A DNA stretch of 64,000 nucleotides from NCBI RefSeq assembly GCF_040712085.1, contig NZ_JBFCVK010000008.1, positions 62,001-126,000 on the forward strand, read 5' to 3'. Positions 48,881 to 57,017 of this stretch are shown here, piece after piece. The stretch comes from Aquibaculum sediminis (lineage in GTDB: Bacteria > Pseudomonadota > Alphaproteobacteria > Kiloniellales > DSM-21159). Numbering within the stretch: position 1 is the first letter of the stretch; every line of letters begins with the position of its first letter. The translations under genes were made by a program, and so were the position numbers. The notes under the pieces are model-generated. The model was not told the origin of the DNA. It searched no databases and saw only the letters and a list, made by a program, of their open reading frames with translations.

Positions 48881-49837
48881 GTGCTCGATCAGATCGCCGA
48901 TACTTCCGCTTCTGCCGCAGGGCAGGCCCGCGCTTCCGCCTTCCCGCCGGGCGTCGCCTGGATCGACGGGCGTTTCGTTTCGATGGAGGAGGCGCGAATC
49001 CCGGTCCTGGACTGGGGCTTCCTGCGCTCGGATGCCACCTACGACGTGGTGCATGTCTGGCAGGGCAAATTCTTCCGCCTGGACGCCCACGTCGAGCGCT
49101 TCCAGCGCTCGGTGGAGAAGCTGCGCATGCAGCTTCCGTTCGAGCGTGCGGAACTGGAAGCGATCCTGCACGCCTGCGTCCGGCGCGCCGGCTTGCGCGA
49201 CGCCTATGTGGAGATGATCTGCACCCGCGGGCACTCCCCGGACTTCAGTCGCGATCCGCGCAAGGCCATCAATCGCTTCATCGCCTTCGCCATCCCCTTC
49301 GGCTGGATCGCCACCGAGGAGCAGCGTCGGCGTGGCCTCTCACTGTGGGTGGCGTCTATCCCGCGCATCCCGCCGGCCTCGGTGGATCCGACGGTGAAGA
49401 ACTATCACTGGCTCGACCTGGTGCAGGGCATGTTCGAGGCCTACGACAACAATGCCGAAAGCGTCGTACTCAGCGACGGCGCCGGCCACATCACGGAAGG
49501 ACCGGGGTTCAACCTCTTCGCGGTGAAGGATGGCCGGGTCTACACCACGGACCGAGGCGTGCTGGAAGGCATCACCCGGCGCACCGCTCTGGAACTCTGT
49601 GCAGAGTTGGGCCTGGAGACAGAGGTGGCACCGCTGCCGCTGGAGACGCTGCGCGGCGCCGATGAGGCCTTCATCACCTCCACCGCCGGCGGGATCATGC
49701 CGGTGGGCCAACTGGACGGCAAAGCCTATCCGCAGCCCTGCCCCGGCGCTGTAACCAGCGCGCTGAGCGAGCTCTATTGGGCCAAGCACCAGGATCCGGC
49801 CTGGACCACGCCGGTGAACTATGACGGTGATCTATGA
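48881..49837 (+). CDS. Class IV aminotransferase (D-amino acid/branched-chain aminotransferase-like)
   Basis: The protein has 318 residues from a GTG start (GGAGACCAAC upstream). The PLP-binding lysine is Lys173 in VDPTVKNYHWLDLVQGM. The ITEGPGFNLFAVKDGRVYTT segment and the late FITSTAGGIMPV are fold-type IV signatures. It could be a D-alanine, branched-chain or 4-amino-4-deoxychorismate-type enzyme; motifs do not decide. The next gene starts 32 bases downstream on the same strand. Confidence 0.9.
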   Translation: MLDQIADTSASAAGQARASAFPPGVAWIDGRFVSMEEARIPVLDWGFLRSDATYDVVHVWQGKFFRLDAHVERFQRSVEKLRMQLPFERAELEAILHACVRRAGLRDAYVEMICTRGHSPDFSRDPRKAINRFIAFAIPFGWIATEEQRRRGLSLWVASIPRIPPASVDPTVKNYHWLDLVQGMFEAYDNNAESVVLSDGAGHITEGPGFNLFAVKDGRVYTTDRGVLEGITRRTALELCAELGLETEVAPLPLETLRGADEAFITSTAGGIMPVGQLDGKAYPQPCPGAVTSALSELYWAKHQDPAWTTPVNYDGDL

Positions 49838-49869
49838 CGGCGTCAGCCAACAGCGGAAAGTGAAGCGCA

Positions 49870-50466
49870 ATGCGCAAGACGGTTACCTACTATCTCGCCC
49901 TGGTCTCGCCCTGGGCATACCTCGGTTCGCAGCGTTTCACCGATCTGGTGACACGCTATGACGCCCAGGTCCAGATCCGCCCCATCGACCTGAGCGAGGT
50001 CTTCCCGAAGACTGGCGGACTCCCTCTGGCCAAACGGGCGCCGGCGCGTCAGGCCTATCGGCTGCAGGAACTTGAGCGCTGGCGGGAGGAGCGCGGCCTG
50101 CCGCTCACCCTGCACCCACGCCACTTCCCCTCGCCGGAGCAGACGGCGGCACACATGGTGATTGCCGCTGACCTGGCCGGAGCCAACGCCCTGGCCCTGG
50201 CCCATGCCATGCTGCGCGCCGTCTGGGCCGAGGAACGCAACATCGACGACGAGGAGACCTTGCGGGCCGTCGCCGATGAGCAGGGCTTGGACGGCGCCAA
50301 CCTTCTGGCACAGGCAAAGGAGCCGGAGATCGCCGCGCGACGCAACGCCTACTCCGCACAGGCGCTGGAGGACGGAGTGTTCGGCGTCCCCAGCTATCTG
50401 ATCGACGACGAACTCTTCTGGGGACAGGATCGCCTCGATTTCGTCGAGGCACGCCTCAAGGGGTGA
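49870..50466 (+). CDS. DsbA/HCCA-isomerase family protein (paralogue of the gene at 3411)
   Basis: The protein has 198 residues. The N-terminal YYLALVSPWAYLGSQRF has the SPWAYLG motif with the family Ser, and the C-terminal GVFGVPSYLIDDELFWGQDRL is the second diagnostic motif. It belongs to the glutathione-kappa/chromene-carboxylate isomerase clan, more distant from classical NahD than the copy at 3411. Substrate unknown. It follows a class IV aminotransferase gene, so they may be co-transcribed, but no functional link is obvious. An intrinsic terminator follows its stop codon. Confidence 0.85.
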   Translation: MRKTVTYYLALVSPWAYLGSQRFTDLVTRYDAQVQIRPIDLSEVFPKTGGLPLAKRAPARQAYRLQELERWREERGLPLTLHPRHFPSPEQTAAHMVIAADLAGANALALAHAMLRAVWAEERNIDDEETLRAVADEQGLDGANLLAQAKEPEIAARRNAYSAQALEDGVFGVPSYLIDDELFWGQDRLDFVEARLKG

Positions 50467-50475
50467 GTTATCGTG

Positions 50476-50499
50476 TCGCGGGATATACCGCGACCTTTT
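50476..50499 (+). terminator. Rho-independent terminator after the HCCA-isomerase-like gene
   Basis: TCGCGG (50476-50481) pairs with CCGCGA (50488-50493) around GATATA, followed by CCTTTT. It ends the aminotransferase/isomerase-like transcript. Confidence 0.7.
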
Positions 50500-50524
50500 C
50501 CATTGACGGCGATGAGGCTAGTGT

Positions 50525-50553
50525 CCCCTCAGTCACCTGAGGGGATGGGACCA
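50525..50553 (+). promoter_or_regulatory. Hairpin covering the ribosome-binding site of the PF10118 gene
   Basis: CCCCTCAG (50525-50532) pairs perfectly with CTGAGGGG (50537-50544) around a 4-base loop. The right arm contains the Shine-Dalgarno GAGGGG, 8 bases before the ATG at 50553. In the folded RNA the ribosome-binding site would be masked. This suggests translational control (temperature, ligand or protein dependent), or a terminator-like duplex shared with the upstream region. Confidence 0.5.
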
Positions 50554-51395
50554 TGGTCGACACGGCCGAGGCTTTGACGATCGAAGCGCGCAATCTGAGA
50601 TTCGGTATCGAGGCGGCGCCTGATCCGGACTGGTTCGAGAAGGATCCGAAGCGTTCCGCCTACTGCGATGCGCTGTCGATCTTTTTCCCGGAAGGTGAAC
50701 GCTTCTTCATCACGTCGGTGCAGCACTATCTGCCCAAGATCAAAGATCCGACGCTGCAGGCGCAGGCCAAGCAGTTCTGCATCCAGGAAGCGATGCACAC
50801 ACGCGAGCACCGCGCCTACAACGAGGGACTGCGCAAGCTGGGCTATCCCGTCGATCTGATGGAGGAGCGCGTCAAAGTCGCCCTCGCGAAGGTCACGAGT
50901 CCGCTTAAGCGTCTGGCACTCACCGCCGCCATCGAGCACTTGACGGCGACACTCGCCCACCTGGTCCTGAACGACCTGCGGATCCTCGCAAACGCCCCGA
51001 AGGCCTACCACGATCTCTGGACGTGGCATTGCCTCGAGGAGATGGAGCACAAGGCAGTGGCCTATGACGTGCTGATGCAGGTCACCAAGGACATGCCAGC
51101 CTACAAGCGCTACCTGCTGCGTTGCATTCCCCTGGCCATCGTCACCAGAAACCTGCACCGCATCCTCCTCACCAACGTCAAAGAGATCTTGCAGACCCGC
51201 GGCATTCCGACAGGCCGAAAGCACTCTTTTCATGTGCTGTGGGTCATGTTCGGCAGACCGGGCTATTATCGCCGCGCCCTGGGTTACTATCTCCGCTACT
51301 ATCGCCCCGGCTTCCACCCCTGGAAGGGCGATGACGGCAGCGCCGCGGAGCCCTGGCGGGCATATTTCAGTGGCTACAGCGAAACCTCGGCCTGA
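50553..51395 (+). CDS. Metal-dependent hydrolase of the PF10118 type
   Basis: The protein has 280 residues. The conserved helices contribute metal-ligand-like residues: FFITSVQHYLPKIKDPTLQAQ, FCIQEAMHTREHRAYNEGLRKLGY, LTAAIEHLTATLAH and WTWHCLEEMEHKAVAYDVLM. This repeated E-x(6)-H-x-x-E/H pattern resembles di-metal helical proteins. The C-terminal half contains hydrophobic stretches and a basic YYRRALGYYLRYYRPGFHPW tail that may bind membranes. The reaction is not established. The stop overlaps the start of a methyltransferase gene by one base (TGATG). Confidence 0.85.
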   Translation: MVDTAEALTIEARNLRFGIEAAPDPDWFEKDPKRSAYCDALSIFFPEGERFFITSVQHYLPKIKDPTLQAQAKQFCIQEAMHTREHRAYNEGLRKLGYPVDLMEERVKVALAKVTSPLKRLALTAAIEHLTATLAHLVLNDLRILANAPKAYHDLWTWHCLEEMEHKAVAYDVLMQVTKDMPAYKRYLLRCIPLAIVTRNLHRILLTNVKEILQTRGIPTGRKHSFHVLWVMFGRPGYYRRALGYYLRYYRPGFHPWKGDDGSAAEPWRAYFSGYSETSA

Positions 51396-52264
51396 TGCTT
51401 TCGCGCGCCTACAAGTCGTTCCTGGGTGCCATCAACCGCGGCAGCCTGCCCTCTGGACTGCAGAAGCGCGTGTGGCGCTGGTGGTATCAGGGCCTCGCCG
51501 TTGGCTGGCGCGACCGCCAGTGGACCTTCATGAACTACGGCTGGCTGCCGCCCGAAGACGTCTCACCCTTTCCACTCGAGCCCGCGGACGAGCCCGATCG
51601 CTGCTTTATCGGGCTCTATCACCTCCTGGCAAGTTCTCTCGACCCGGAAGGCAAGCGGGTGCTGGAGGTGGGCTCGGGGCGCGGAGGCGGCAGCTCCTAT
51701 CTCGCCCGCTACCACCGGCCGGATGAGGTTGTCGGGATCGACTTCTCCGCGGCCACGGTGCGCTTGGCTCGTCGCTTGAACAGCGGGGTTCCCGGATTGA
51801 GCTTCCAGCAAGGTGATGCGGAAAAGCTCCCCTTTCCGGACGGAAGTTTCGACGCCGTGGTCAATGTGGAATCCTCGCACTGCTACGGTGACGTGCCCGC
51901 CTTTCTCCGCGAGGTGGAACGTGTGCTGCGGCCGGGAGGGCGCTTCGGCTGGGTCGACATCCGGGGCAAGGGCATGATGCCGGCGACCCGCGAAGCCTTT
52001 ACAAACAGCCGCCTGGTGCCCCTGGTGGAAAAGGACATCACACAGGACGTGCTGCGCGCCCTGGACGCCATGCACGAGCGCAAGAGCAAGCTCATTGATT
52101 CCCTGCGCCTCGGGCGTGCCGTTGCGCGGCAGTTCTCCGCCACCAAGGACTCCGCCCTCTACGCCTCGCTCAAGGCCGGGAAGGTCTGCTACCTCTGCAA
52201 GGTGCTGGAGAAGCCCGGCGAAGAAGCTTCAGCAGGCATTGACGGGCGGCAGAAGCCGGCCTAG
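51395..52264 (+). CDS. SAM-dependent class I methyltransferase
   Basis: The protein has 289 residues. The SAM motif VLEVGSGRGGGSSYLAR, the acidic loop EVVGIDFSAATVRLAR and post-I segment LPFPDGSFDAVVNVESSHCYGDVP place it in the Methyltransf_11/phosphatidylethanolamine-like group. The N-terminal 75 residues are an extra amphipathic region with WRWWYQGLAVGWRDRQWTF, plausible for membrane contact. It is translationally coupled to the PF10118 gene, so the two probably act on one (perhaps lipid-like) substrate. Confidence 0.88.
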   Translation: MLSRAYKSFLGAINRGSLPSGLQKRVWRWWYQGLAVGWRDRQWTFMNYGWLPPEDVSPFPLEPADEPDRCFIGLYHLLASSLDPEGKRVLEVGSGRGGGSSYLARYHRPDEVVGIDFSAATVRLARRLNSGVPGLSFQQGDAEKLPFPDGSFDAVVNVESSHCYGDVPAFLREVERVLRPGGRFGWVDIRGKGMMPATREAFTNSRLVPLVEKDITQDVLRALDAMHERKSKLIDSLRLGRAVARQFSATKDSALYASLKAGKVCYLCKVLEKPGEEASAGIDGRQKPA

Positions 52265-52274
52265 CCTCATGGTC

Positions 52275-52370
52275 ATGCGAAACGTCGCCTACACAGCGAT
52301 TCTGCGAATTAGCGACCCGGCGCCCTTCGGGCGACCGGGCTCTGCCGATTCCAGTTTTTCGTTGTGTATG
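52275..52370 (+). promoter_or_regulatory. Leader region with stable hairpin before the IlvM-like gene
   Basis: CCCGG-C-GCCC (about 52317-52326) and GGGC-GA-CCGGG (about 52330-52340) form a GC-rich hairpin with a short TTC loop. A T5 run (about 52355) follows at some distance. An ATG at 52275 opens a short frame (MRNVAYTAILRISDPAPF...). It could be a branched-chain-residue leader peptide and attenuator, but the T run is poorly spaced. Very tentative. Confidence 0.3.
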
Positions 52371-52383
52371 GAGACGACGCATC

Positions 52384-52737
52384 ATGTCCGCCACTAGCGG
52401 CCTTACCACCTCCCCCCTTCCCTTCCCCGCGCATTCCCTCTCAGCCCAGCACACTGGCGCCAGACACGCGCCTGCGTCGCAGGAGCAGGTCTTCTGTTTC
52501 GCCATCCAGGCCGCGGCCGAGCCGGGCGTGATGCCCCGCGTGCTGGAGTTGCTGGCCAAGCGGGGGCTGGTGCCCCTGCGCTGGCACGCCGACCGGATCG
52601 GCGTTCAGGGCGACGAGCTCGCCATCGACATGCAGGTGACCGGCCTGGACGCTCACACCAGCGACTACATGGCCCGCTGCCTGCGGCAGATCTATGGCGT
52701 GGAGACGGTCCTGACGTCGGAAAAGAACCTGGGCTGA
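52384..52737 (+). CDS. ACT-domain protein related to the acetolactate synthase small subunit (IlvM-like), orphan
   Basis: The protein has 117 residues. After a 35-residue low-complexity head, one ACT-like unit is visible: VFCFAIQAAAEPGVMPRVLELLAKRGLVPLRWHAD, then IDMQVTGLDAHTSDYMARCLRQIYGVETV. The pattern resembles IlvM/IlvN-type regulatory subunits or other amino-acid-sensing ACT proteins. No acetolactate synthase large-subunit gene lies nearby. It may sense an amino acid for a distant partner. Start is uncertain within the head. Confidence 0.6.
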   Translation: MSATSGLTTSPLPFPAHSLSAQHTGARHAPASQEQVFCFAIQAAAEPGVMPRVLELLAKRGLVPLRWHADRIGVQGDELAIDMQVTGLDAHTSDYMARCLRQIYGVETVLTSEKNLG

Positions 52738-52752
52738 CGCGAGCGACCTTCG

Positions 52753-53172
52753 CTACTCGTCCCCGGAGCGCTGACGCAAGCGCTTGACCGTCGAGCGCTT
52801 GCGCTTGCTTTCCAGCCTCCGCCGTTTTGATGCCAACGTCGGGCGCGTCGGCCGGCGCGTCCGTGGCGCCACAACCGCCCGGCGCAGCAGCGCAACCAGA
52901 CGCTCCAGCGCATCCTCGCGATTGCGCTCCTGACTGCGAAAGCGCTGCGCGGTTATCACCAGGACGCCGTCCTTGGTCATGCGTTGCCCGGCCAGACGCC
53001 GCAGGCGTGCGCGCACTGCCTCGGGCAAACTCGGAGAGCCGCCGGCATCGAAGCGCAGCTGCACCGCGGTGGCCACCTTGTTGACGTTCTGCCCGCCGGG
53101 GCCCGAGGAGCGCACAAAGCTCTCTTCGATCTCCGCCTCGTCGATGGACAGGCTGTCTGTGATCCTGATCAC
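52753..53172 (-). CDS. arfB: Alternative ribosome-rescue factor ArfB (YaeJ)
   Basis: The protein has 139 residues from a GTG at 53172, which gives the expected MIRITDSLSIDEAEIEESFV start; the frame is open further upstream but that part is not family-like. The catalytic GGQ (26-28) is in RSSGPGGQNVNKVAT. The C-terminus is a Lys/Arg-rich tail (SKRRRLESKRKRSTVKRLRQ) that enters the mRNA channel of stalled ribosomes. It rescues stalled ribosomes by peptidyl-tRNA hydrolysis. It follows the betaine-homocysteine methyltransferase gene by 13 bases. Confidence 0.93.
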   Translation of the reverse strand: MIRITDSLSIDEAEIEESFVRSSGPGGQNVNKVATAVQLRFDAGGSPSLPEAVRARLRRLAGQRMTKDGVLVITAQRFRSQERNREDALERLVALLRRAVVAPRTRRPTRPTLASKRRRLESKRKRSTVKRLRQRSGDE

Positions 53173-53185
53173 GGGCGCAGCCTGA

Positions 53186-54202
53186 CTATCCTCGCCGGCG
53201 ACGGCCTTCGCGACGCCGGCTGTCCGGGTCGGGGCCCTCGCCGCGCCCGCCGGCGCTGATTGCGCCCAGGCTGGCCTCGATCTCCGCAAGCCCGGGACGC
53301 TCCCCGCGCGACGTTTCCTCAAGCGCCCGGCGCATCGCCATCACATGCACCGGCGTGGTGCCGCAGCAGCCACCGATGATGCGCGCTCCGGCGTCGCGGG
53401 CCAGCACGGCGTAGCGTGCCATGAGCTCGGGCGTGCCGTTGTAGCGCACCTCCCCGTCGACGAACTCGGGAATGCCGCAGTTCGCCTTGGCGACCAGGAC
53501 ATCCTCCGGCTTCGCTGCCTCGGCCATGGCCAGGAGCGCCGCCACCAACTCGGCCGCGCCTGTGCCGCAGTTGCCGCCGAAGGCCAGCGGCGGATGGGCA
53601 TTGGCGCGCAGCAAGTCCGGCAGCTGCGCCGGCGTGACCCCCATCATGGTCCGGCCGTTGGTGTCAAAGGAGACGGTGCAGACCGCAGGCAGGCCGGCAG
53701 CCGCCGCCCCTTCCAGGGCCGCCGCCATCTCTTCCGGCGCACTCATGGTCTCGATCCAGGCCACGTCCGCCCCGCCCTCGGCCAATCCCTCGCACTGGGC
53801 CTGAAAGGCGGCCACGCCTTCCTCATGGGTCAGAGGACCAAGCGGCACGAAAAGATCGCCCGTCGGCCCCACCGAGCCGGCGCAAACCACTTCGCGCCCG
53901 CTGGCCTCGATCTCCTGCTTCAGCAGCCGCGCGGCCGCCGCATTGATCTCGCGCACCTGCCCTTCGGCTCCGTGCAGCTTCAGGCGGTTGGCCGTTCCGC
54001 CGAAGCTGTTGGTGAGAACGAGGTCGGAACTGGCCTCAATGAAGGCGCGATAATGCGCGCTCACCTTGCCCGGTTCCTGGAGGTTCCACAGCTCCGGCGA
54101 ATCGCCGTGCTGGAGCCCCATGGCAAAGAGATTGGTGCCAGTGGCCCCGTCGGCCAGCAACCAGGGGCGCTCGGCGAGCAGGCGTTGCAGCAGGTCAGAC
54201 AT
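53186..54202 (-). CDS. bmt: Betaine-homocysteine S-methyltransferase
   Basis: The protein has 338 residues from the ATG at 54202 (GGAGAGACT before it). Zinc-binding Cys residues are Cys212 (GGNCGTGAAE), Cys279 and Cys280 (IGGCCGTTPVH), with the homocysteine site DGATGTNLF and LTNSFGGT near the N-terminus. It transfers a methyl group from glycine betaine to homocysteine, giving methionine and dimethylglycine. The choline-to-betaine genes lie a few kilobases away. The C-terminal tail (DSRRREGRRRRG) is Arg-rich. Vitamin B12-independent methionine synthesis fits this role. Confidence 0.9.
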   Translation of the reverse strand: MSDLLQRLLAERPWLLADGATGTNLFAMGLQHGDSPELWNLQEPGKVSAHYRAFIEASSDLVLTNSFGGTANRLKLHGAEGQVREINAAAARLLKQEIEASGREVVCAGSVGPTGDLFVPLGPLTHEEGVAAFQAQCEGLAEGGADVAWIETMSAPEEMAAALEGAAAAGLPAVCTVSFDTNGRTMMGVTPAQLPDLLRANAHPPLAFGGNCGTGAAELVAALLAMAEAAKPEDVLVAKANCGIPEFVDGEVRYNGTPELMARYAVLARDAGARIIGGCCGTTPVHVMAMRRALEETSRGERPGLAEIEASLGAISAGGRGEGPDPDSRRREGRRRRG

Positions 54203-54338
54203 AGTCTCTCCGGTAACAGCGGACCGTTCTCCAGACGAGCACTGGAGTTGGACGCAATCAAGCGGGAACCGGCCCGGTTCATTCCAATCGCGGCATGCCC
54301 TAGCGGTACGACGGCTGCCGATCCCCTGCAAGGGTGCA

Positions 54339-55682
54339 TCAGGGAGCTTGCAGCCCGCGCTCCTCGTAAAGATCGGCACGCGTGGGCGGCAGTGGCGCGG
54401 AACCATCGGCGGCGAGGCGCGTCGCCACGGTCTGGAAAAGCCGCAAGGGTCCCTGGTCGAAGCCGAGTGCAACGCCGGCCAGATAGGCCAGCCACATACG
54501 ATAGCGCTCCGCCCCGACCAGCGCGACAGCCTCGGCGCGCTGCGCCGCTAGCCGCTCATACCAGAGAGCGCAGGTGCGCGCGTAATGCCGGCGCAGTCCC
54601 TCGACGTCATGCACCTCGAAGCCGGCCGCCTCCATCTGCTGGGCCGTATGCCCAATATGATCGAGCTCCGAGCCGGGGAAGATGTACTTCAGAATCACGC
54701 GCTTGCCGCCGCTGATACGGCCGAATTTGCGCTGCTTGCCCTTGGCGCGGCGGGTGATGCCGTGATTGAGGAAAACGCCACCGTCCGCCAACAGATCGCG
54801 AATCTTGCGGAAATAGGCGGGATAGCCGGCGATGCCGACGTGCTCGTACATGCCGATGCTGGCGATCTTGTCCCAGCGGCCCTCCAGATTGCGGTAGTCC
54901 TCCAGTTGGATGGTCACGCGATCCTGCAGACCGAGTGCCGCAACCTTGTGCTGTGCAAAGTCGAACTGCTCCTGGGACAGGGTCACACCGTGGGCTTCCA
55001 CGCCGTAGTGCTGCGCAGCATGACACAGCAGCGCGCCCCAGCCGCAACCGATATCGAGGAAGCGCTCGCCCGGCTGCAGGCGCAGCTTGCGGCAGATGAG
55101 GTCAAGTTTGTCGCGCTGGGCCTGCTCGAGCGGTGTCTCCCAGCTCCTGAAGTAGGCACAGGAGTAGACCATCTCCGGATCGAGGAAGAGCGCGTAGAAG
55201 TCGTTGCTGACATCGTAGTGGAACTGTACCAACCGCTTGTCGTCGCGACGCGCCCGATCCTTCGCCTCCTCGTCGCCGCCATAGGCGTGCTGCACCTGCC
55301 CAACGGGCCCGCGCGCCGTCAGCAGCGGCAGCATGGCCGACCACGGCAGCCCCCGCAGCAGCGCACCCAGGCTGGGCCGTGCGCGCTTGCGCCCCTGCCG
55401 GAGCAAGGTGAAGAGTTGGATAAGGTTGAGGCCTTCCGCTTCCAGACCGCCCTTGGCATAGACCCGGAAGAGTGTGTCCAACGAGGGCCGGCGCAGCAGC
55501 GCACCAAGCACCTCGGGACCCGTCACAAGAATGTGCCCCTGTGCCGCCTCTTCCGCCCCCAGTGCGACCGTGCTGCCATCCCAAAGGCGTACGCTTAGCG
55601 GCAACTCCGCTTTCGCAGCGACAAAGGCAAGCAACCGCCTTGCTGCCTGAAGGCGGGCGGAATCGGACAACGGCGCCGGCAT
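54339..55682 (-). CDS. cfa: Cyclopropane-fatty-acyl-phospholipid synthase family methyltransferase
   Basis: The protein has 447 residues. GAGGAG precedes the ATG. The SAM motif FLDIGCGWGALLCHAAQ starts near residue 209. The CFA-specific VYSCAYFRSWETPLEQAQRDK and the late CALWYERLAAQR are present. The N-terminal half (30-145) is the lipid-handling region. It methylenates unsaturated fatty-acyl chains in membrane phospholipids; cyclopropane lipids help at stationary phase and under acid or salt stress. It lies between bmt and the choline-transport genes, in the same direction. Confidence 0.93.
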   Translation of the reverse strand: MPAPLSDSARLQAARRLLAFVAAKAELPLSVRLWDGSTVALGAEEAAQGHILVTGPEVLGALLRRPSLDTLFRVYAKGGLEAEGLNLIQLFTLLRQGRKRARPSLGALLRGLPWSAMLPLLTARGPVGQVQHAYGGDEEAKDRARRDDKRLVQFHYDVSNDFYALFLDPEMVYSCAYFRSWETPLEQAQRDKLDLICRKLRLQPGERFLDIGCGWGALLCHAAQHYGVEAHGVTLSQEQFDFAQHKVAALGLQDRVTIQLEDYRNLEGRWDKIASIGMYEHVGIAGYPAYFRKIRDLLADGGVFLNHGITRRAKGKQRKFGRISGGKRVILKYIFPGSELDHIGHTAQQMEAAGFEVHDVEGLRRHYARTCALWYERLAAQRAEAVALVGAERYRMWLAYLAGVALGFDQGPLRLFQTVATRLAADGSAPLPPTRADLYEERGLQAP

Positions 55683-55808
55683 GACGACTCCTCAAAACTG
55701 GCAAACGCTAGCAGCAGGCTAAACCAGATCGTGTTCCAACCGAACCGAAAGTTGGCGCGTGGCGCGCGCGGCCACCGCACATTGTCATCTGCGATGCCAC
55801 AGTCGGAA

Positions 55809-57014
55809 TCAGCCGGCGAGCCGGGTTTCCGCCCGGCCCAGCAGCCCGCGATAGATCTCCTCGTCACCGCAGATACCGGCCAGGCGGCCCTCACCGTCGA
55901 CGAGAACCACAGGATGACCGCTGGCCTGGCGCAGCACCAGCGCATCGCGCAGGGTCAAATCGAGCGGCGCCAGAATGACGGTCGCATCGGCAAGGAAACC
56001 CGGACCGCGGCCCGGTTCCCATGTCAGCAACTTGCCTTCGGCGCCATCCAGGGAAAGCCATGCAGGCCGGCCGCGATGGTCGAGATGCAGGCGCAAGCGC
56101 CCCTCCCGGTCGAGCAGCACCGCCTCATCCTCCCGGCGCAGCTCACGCGCCGGAGTCATAAGCGATGCGCCACGGAGCACGTTGAGCGGGTTCATGTGCG
56201 CCACGAACTCCGCCACGTATTCGCTGGCGGGATTGAGCACGATTTCCTCGGCGGCCCCCGCCTGAACGATGCGACCATCTTCCATGATGGCGATGCGATT
56301 GCCCAACTTCATGGCTTCGTCGAGATCGTGGCTGACGAAAACGATGGTCTTGTGGAGCTTCTGCTGCAGGTCGAGCAGTTCGTCCTGCAATCGGGTGCGG
56401 ATCAGGGGATCGAGCGCCGAAAAGGGCTCGTCCATCAGCAGAATGTCGGCATCCGTGGCAAAGGCGCGGGCCAGGCCCACGCGCTGCTGCATGCCGCCCG
56501 AAAGCTCGTGCGCGTGCTTGTCGCCCCAGTCCTGCAGACCGACCAACTGGAGTTTCTCTTCGACAACGACGTCGCGCCGGGCCTTGTCCATACCGCGCAG
56601 TTCGAGGCCGAAGCCCACATTCTCGCGCACGGTACGCCAGGGCAGCAATGCGAACTGCTGAAAGACCATGCCGATCCTGCGCGTGCGCAACTCGCGCAGG
56701 GTCCGGCGATCGCAGGTGGCGACGTCTACCTGCCGCCCCTGATGTGCGACCAGCACCCGGCCGCGGGTGACGGGATTGAGCCGATTGACCGCGCGCAACA
56801 GGCTGGATTTTCCCGAGCCGGAGAGGCCCATCAGCACGCAGATCTCGCCTTTCGGCACCTCGAGGCTGGCGTTGGCCACGCCGACCACGGTCTCCGTTTC
56901 GGCGAGAATCTCGCCCCGGGTTCGGCCAGCGTCGAGCAGCGGCAGCGCGGTCTGCGGCTGTTCACCGAAAACGATGTCGACCTTGTCGAAGGCGATTGCG
57001 GGGAAGTCGGCCAC
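55809..57014 (-). CDS. choV: Choline/betaine ABC transporter ATPase ChoV
   Basis: The protein has 401 residues. ABC motifs are complete: Walker A GLSGSGKS (63-70), signature LSGGMQQRV (near 170) and Walker B ILLMDEPFSALD. The N-terminal extension (to residue 50) is typical of the ChoV/ProV subfamily. The C-terminal 100 residues include a degraded regulatory part (VVLVDGEGRLAGICGDEEI). It powers choline import with ChoW and ChoX. It follows choW with only 3 bases between, so they are coupled. Confidence 0.94.
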   Translation of the reverse strand: MADFPAIAFDKVDIVFGEQPQTALPLLDAGRTRGEILAETETVVGVANASLEVPKGEICVLMGLSGSGKSSLLRAVNRLNPVTRGRVLVAHQGRQVDVATCDRRTLRELRTRRIGMVFQQFALLPWRTVRENVGFGLELRGMDKARRDVVVEEKLQLVGLQDWGDKHAHELSGGMQQRVGLARAFATDADILLMDEPFSALDPLIRTRLQDELLDLQQKLHKTIVFVSHDLDEAMKLGNRIAIMEDGRIVQAGAAEEIVLNPASEYVAEFVAHMNPLNVLRGASLMTPARELRREDEAVLLDREGRLRLHLDHRGRPAWLSLDGAEGKLLTWEPGRGPGFLADATVILAPLDLTLRDALVLRQASGHPVVLVDGEGRLAGICGDEEIYRGLLGRAETRLAG

Positions 57015-57017
57015 GGC

